This document shows positions 62,251 through 64,000 of a stretch of 64,000 bases of DNA, in pieces. The first letter of the stretch is position 1. Each line of letters begins with the position of its first letter. The stretch comes from Levilactobacillus cerevisiae (GTDB taxonomy: Bacteria; Bacillota; Bacilli; Lactobacillales; Lactobacillaceae). Below the pieces are notes generated by a model, which saw only the letters and a list, made by a program, of their open reading frames with translations, searched no databases and was not told the DNA's origin. Made by a program: the position numbers and the translations under genes. Where the stretch lies: the NCBI RefSeq assembly GCF_003946245.1, contig NZ_RHNN01000009.1, positions 62,001 to 126,000 of the forward strand, written 5' to 3'.

Positions 62251-62415
62251 GCCGGACAGATACGCCACCCCTGTGGGGACCGGTTGAAGCCATAGTGCGG
62301 TCTTCAGCCTCGCTTTGAGACGCCGGAACCCACGGCGTCTCAAAGTCGTCCCAGTCTGTACGGCTGGCTTTCGCCAACCTACAGACTCGACACGGGGGTT
62401 CTGTATCTGTCCGGC
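62251..62415. repeat. RE-1 element, copy e (inside the dcw cluster)
   Basis: A non-coding structured repeat between mraY and murD. The outer stem is 13 bp and perfect, GCCGGACAGATAC (62251-62263) with GTATCTGTCCGGC (62403-62415), different again from the other copies. Hairpin 1 is TGAAG (62285-62289) with CTTCA (62302-62306) around the core GCGGTCT. Hairpin 2 is 13 bp and perfect, 62313-62325 with 62333-62345. Hairpin 3 is AGTCTGTA (62353-62360) with TACAGACT (62380-62387). ACCCCTGTGGGGACCG is shared with copy a. Confidence 0.85.
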
Positions 62416-62426
62416 TTCGCTGAAGT

Positions 62427-62788
62427 TAGTGTGGGACCGTGAAGCTAAAGATGGGCCACCGCTCTAGTTCGTTAGGTGTTTTTATTTGTCTGGTTGGCCT
62501 TTGGCCTGCTGCATTGATTTTATGCGGCAGGACTGTCTTGTTTAATCATTTGGTTGCTAATCATTTTACTGTTAGTGTTTGTTTAGGGAATGATAAGTGG
62601 TGTTGGACAATGACCATTCAAATAGAGTAGTGACACTTATCAGTGCGCTATGCTTGCAACCGATTTTTGGCAGATAAAACACCATCAAGAGCCGCAGGCG
62701 GTAACTTCACCGCCATCTGTTTCAACACAATTCAAGTTCATTTAAAGAATAAAATCAAAAGCATAAGAATGGAGAGCGAACGGTTATT
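62427..62788. other. Spacer before murD with a short RE-2 vestige
   Basis: No gene is supported; a 63-codon open frame has no RBS and no family. TCAAGAGCCGCAGGCGG (62685-62701) joins the left edge of RE-2 (TCAAGAGCCG) to its right edge (GCCGCAGGCGG) with nothing between. A murD promoter must lie here, but none is clear. Confidence 0.5.
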
Positions 62789-64000
62789 ATGAAACAAATC
62801 ACGACGTATCAAAACAAAAAAGTGTTGGTCCTGGGACTAGCCAAGAGTGGGGTTAATGCAGCGCGCTTGTTGAAGCGGTTGGGCGCACAGGTGACCGTCA
62901 GTGATGTGAAACCGTTGGCTGAAAATCAGGATGCACAGGACTTAAAGGCGGATGGCTTTACCGTTATTACTGGCGAACAGACCGCTGACCTCTTGGATCC
63001 TGGTTATGACTACATCGTTAAGAATCCCGGCATCTTTTATGACGTTCCCGTGGTTAAGCGGGCACTGGCCGAAAAGATTCCCGTGATTGGAGAAATGGAA
63101 CTGGTTGGTGAAGTCGCCGATGCCGAATTGGTTGCCGTCACTGGGAGTAACGGGAAGACCACCACGACGACCATGATTCAAAAAATGCTCGACCGTGACC
63201 GGAAGGCTGGCAAAGCTGTTTATGCCGGGAACATTGGTATTCCAGCCAGCAAAGTGGTTCAGGACGTGACACCGGCCGATTCACTGGTGCTGGAAGTGTC
63301 CAGTTTCATGTTGGTGGCCACGACTGAATTTCATCCCCACATCGCCGTGTTGACCAACATTTTCTCTAACCACTTGGACTACCACAAGACGCGGGCCAAT
63401 TACGTAGCTGCCAAGATGAAAATTACGGCCAACCAGACCGGAGACGATTACTTCGTCGTAAACTTTGACAACCCAGAGTGGCGTGACCTGAGTCAAAACA
63501 CCAAGGCCCAAGTTGTGCCGTTCTCCCGTCAGGATCAGTCCGAAGCGGGCGCCTATGAAAAAGCTGGCGTGTTGTACTTTAAAGGTGAGAAAATCATGCC
63601 CGCCAGTGAAATCAAGGTTCCCGGCGACCACAACGTGGAAAACGCCTTAGCGGCCATTGCCGTTGCCAAGATTAAGGGGGTTAGCACGGCTGCCATTGTC
63701 GCCGTCTTACGGACCTTTGGTGGTGTGCGGCACCGGACACAGTACGTGTTAGAGGCTGAGGGTCGGCAGTATTATAACGACTCCAAGGCAACCGACATGG
63801 AAGCTACTGAAATGGCCCTCAAGGGGTTCAAGGCACCGGTTGTCCTGCTTGCCGGCGGATTAGACCGGGGCTACACCTTTGAAAAAATGGTGCCAGCCTT
63901 TAAGGAACACGTCAAAGCCATCGTCTTATTTGGGCAAACGGCCAAGCTTTTGGCTGAAACGGCGAAACAAGCTGGGATTAAAACCATTAAAATGACGGAA
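62789..64000 (+). CDS. murD: UDP-N-acetylmuramoylalanine-D-glutamate ligase (3' truncated by the window)
   Basis: 404 codons of MurD are present; a full protein is about 450 residues, so the last 40-60 residues lie outside. The N-terminal UDP-binding domain has LVLGLAKSGVNAARLL, the ATP loop is VAVTGSNGKTTTTTM, and the Mur-ligase motifs EVSSFML, NHLDYHKT, PGDHNVENALAA and YNDSKATD are intact. ATG 62789 has GGAGAG about 12 bases upstream. It belongs to the dcw order mraY-murD but is separated by a terminator and an RE-1 repeat. Confidence 0.95.
   Translation, partial: MKQITTYQNKKVLVLGLAKSGVNAARLLKRLGAQVTVSDVKPLAENQDAQDLKADGFTVITGEQTADLLDPGYDYIVKNPGIFYDVPVVKRALAEKIPVIGEMELVGEVADAELVAVTGSNGKTTTTTMIQKMLDRDRKAGKAVYAGNIGIPASKVVQDVTPADSLVLEVSSFMLVATTEFHPHIAVLTNIFSNHLDYHKTRANYVAAKMKITANQTGDDYFVVNFDNPEWRDLSQNTKAQVVPFSRQDQSEAGAYEKAGVLYFKGEKIMPASEIKVPGDHNVENALAAIAVAKIKGVSTAAIVAVLRTFGGVRHRTQYVLEAEGRQYYNDSKATDMEATEMALKGFKAPVVLLAGGLDRGYTFEKMVPAFKEHVKAIVLFGQTAKLLAETAKQAGIKTIKMTE

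Noticed and set aside
62439-62630. A 63-codon open frame before murD
   Set aside because: No ribosome binding site, no family resemblance, and it lies in a repeat-rich spacer.
1-64000. tRNA, rRNA, CRISPR arrays, phage or transposase genes
   Set aside because: None recognised on reading both strands. The repeats at 50.6-51.0 and 29.3-30.1 kb are coding, and the intergenic repeats lack CRISPR spacing.

Overview
The window is about 64 kb of chromosome from a low-to-medium GC Firmicute of the family Lactobacillaceae, most like the Levilactobacillus / heterofermentative lactobacilli. This rests on gene order shared with Bacillus and Lactobacillus, strong AGGAGG ribosome binding sites, frequent TTG/GTG starts, extended -10 promoters of the TGnTAAAAT type, an LPQTND-anchored wall protein, a KxYKxGKxW signal peptide and MucBP/DUF5776-like modules. 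The species is inferred, not proven. No rRNA, tRNA, CRISPR array, integrase or insertion sequence was recognised.

Layout. 0-23.8 kb is mostly conserved core: the end of purD, argR, a class A PBP, a yheA homologue, the yhaO-yhaN-yhaM nuclease group, prsA / YtxH-like / hit on the minus strand, ecsAB, ytmP-trmB, coiA, pepF, degV, spxH, and relQ-nadK-rluD-like. 23.8-44.7 kb is an accessory surface-glycoprotein region. It holds a 1956-residue Ser-rich repeat adhesin, an unknown alpha-helical protein, a small membrane protein, and a GtfB/GtfA-like glycosyltransferase pair. These are followed by a HAD phosphatase, a nucleotidyltransferase-kinase fusion, a nucleotidyltransferase and a WavE-like protein, then three exported zincin-like proteins, one of which has lost its zinc ligands. 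44.7-51.5 kb has cutC, a PerM/AI-2E permease, rlmA, a candidate small RNA, a MucBP protein gene broken by one in-frame amber codon, and an LPQTND wall protein. 51.8-64 kb is core again: trmL, ftsK, a DUF4044 micro-gene, a DUF3397 gene, and the division/wall (dcw) cluster mraZ-rsmH-ftsL-pbp2x-mraY-murD, cut by the window end.

How the parts fit. The 24.6-44.7 kb region reads as one export, glycosylation and processing locus. The adhesin is the probable substrate, the GtfA/GtfB pair the probable initiating O-glycosyltransferase, and the HAD/kinase/nucleotidyltransferase trio a likely source of an activated substituent. The secreted metalloprotease-like proteins may process or modify the surface. 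No SecA2/SecY2/Asp genes accompany the adhesin, and it has no recognisable LPxTG motif.

The most unusual non-coding signal is a set of large structured intergenic repeats. Five copies of one family (here RE-1) share a conserved core and multi-hairpin plan, but their outer arms differ in sequence while staying complementary. Two copies of a second family (RE-2) show compensatory base-pair changes. A third, smaller element (RE-3) occurs twice in opposite orientation. All functional readings come from unaided sequence reading; no database search was run.
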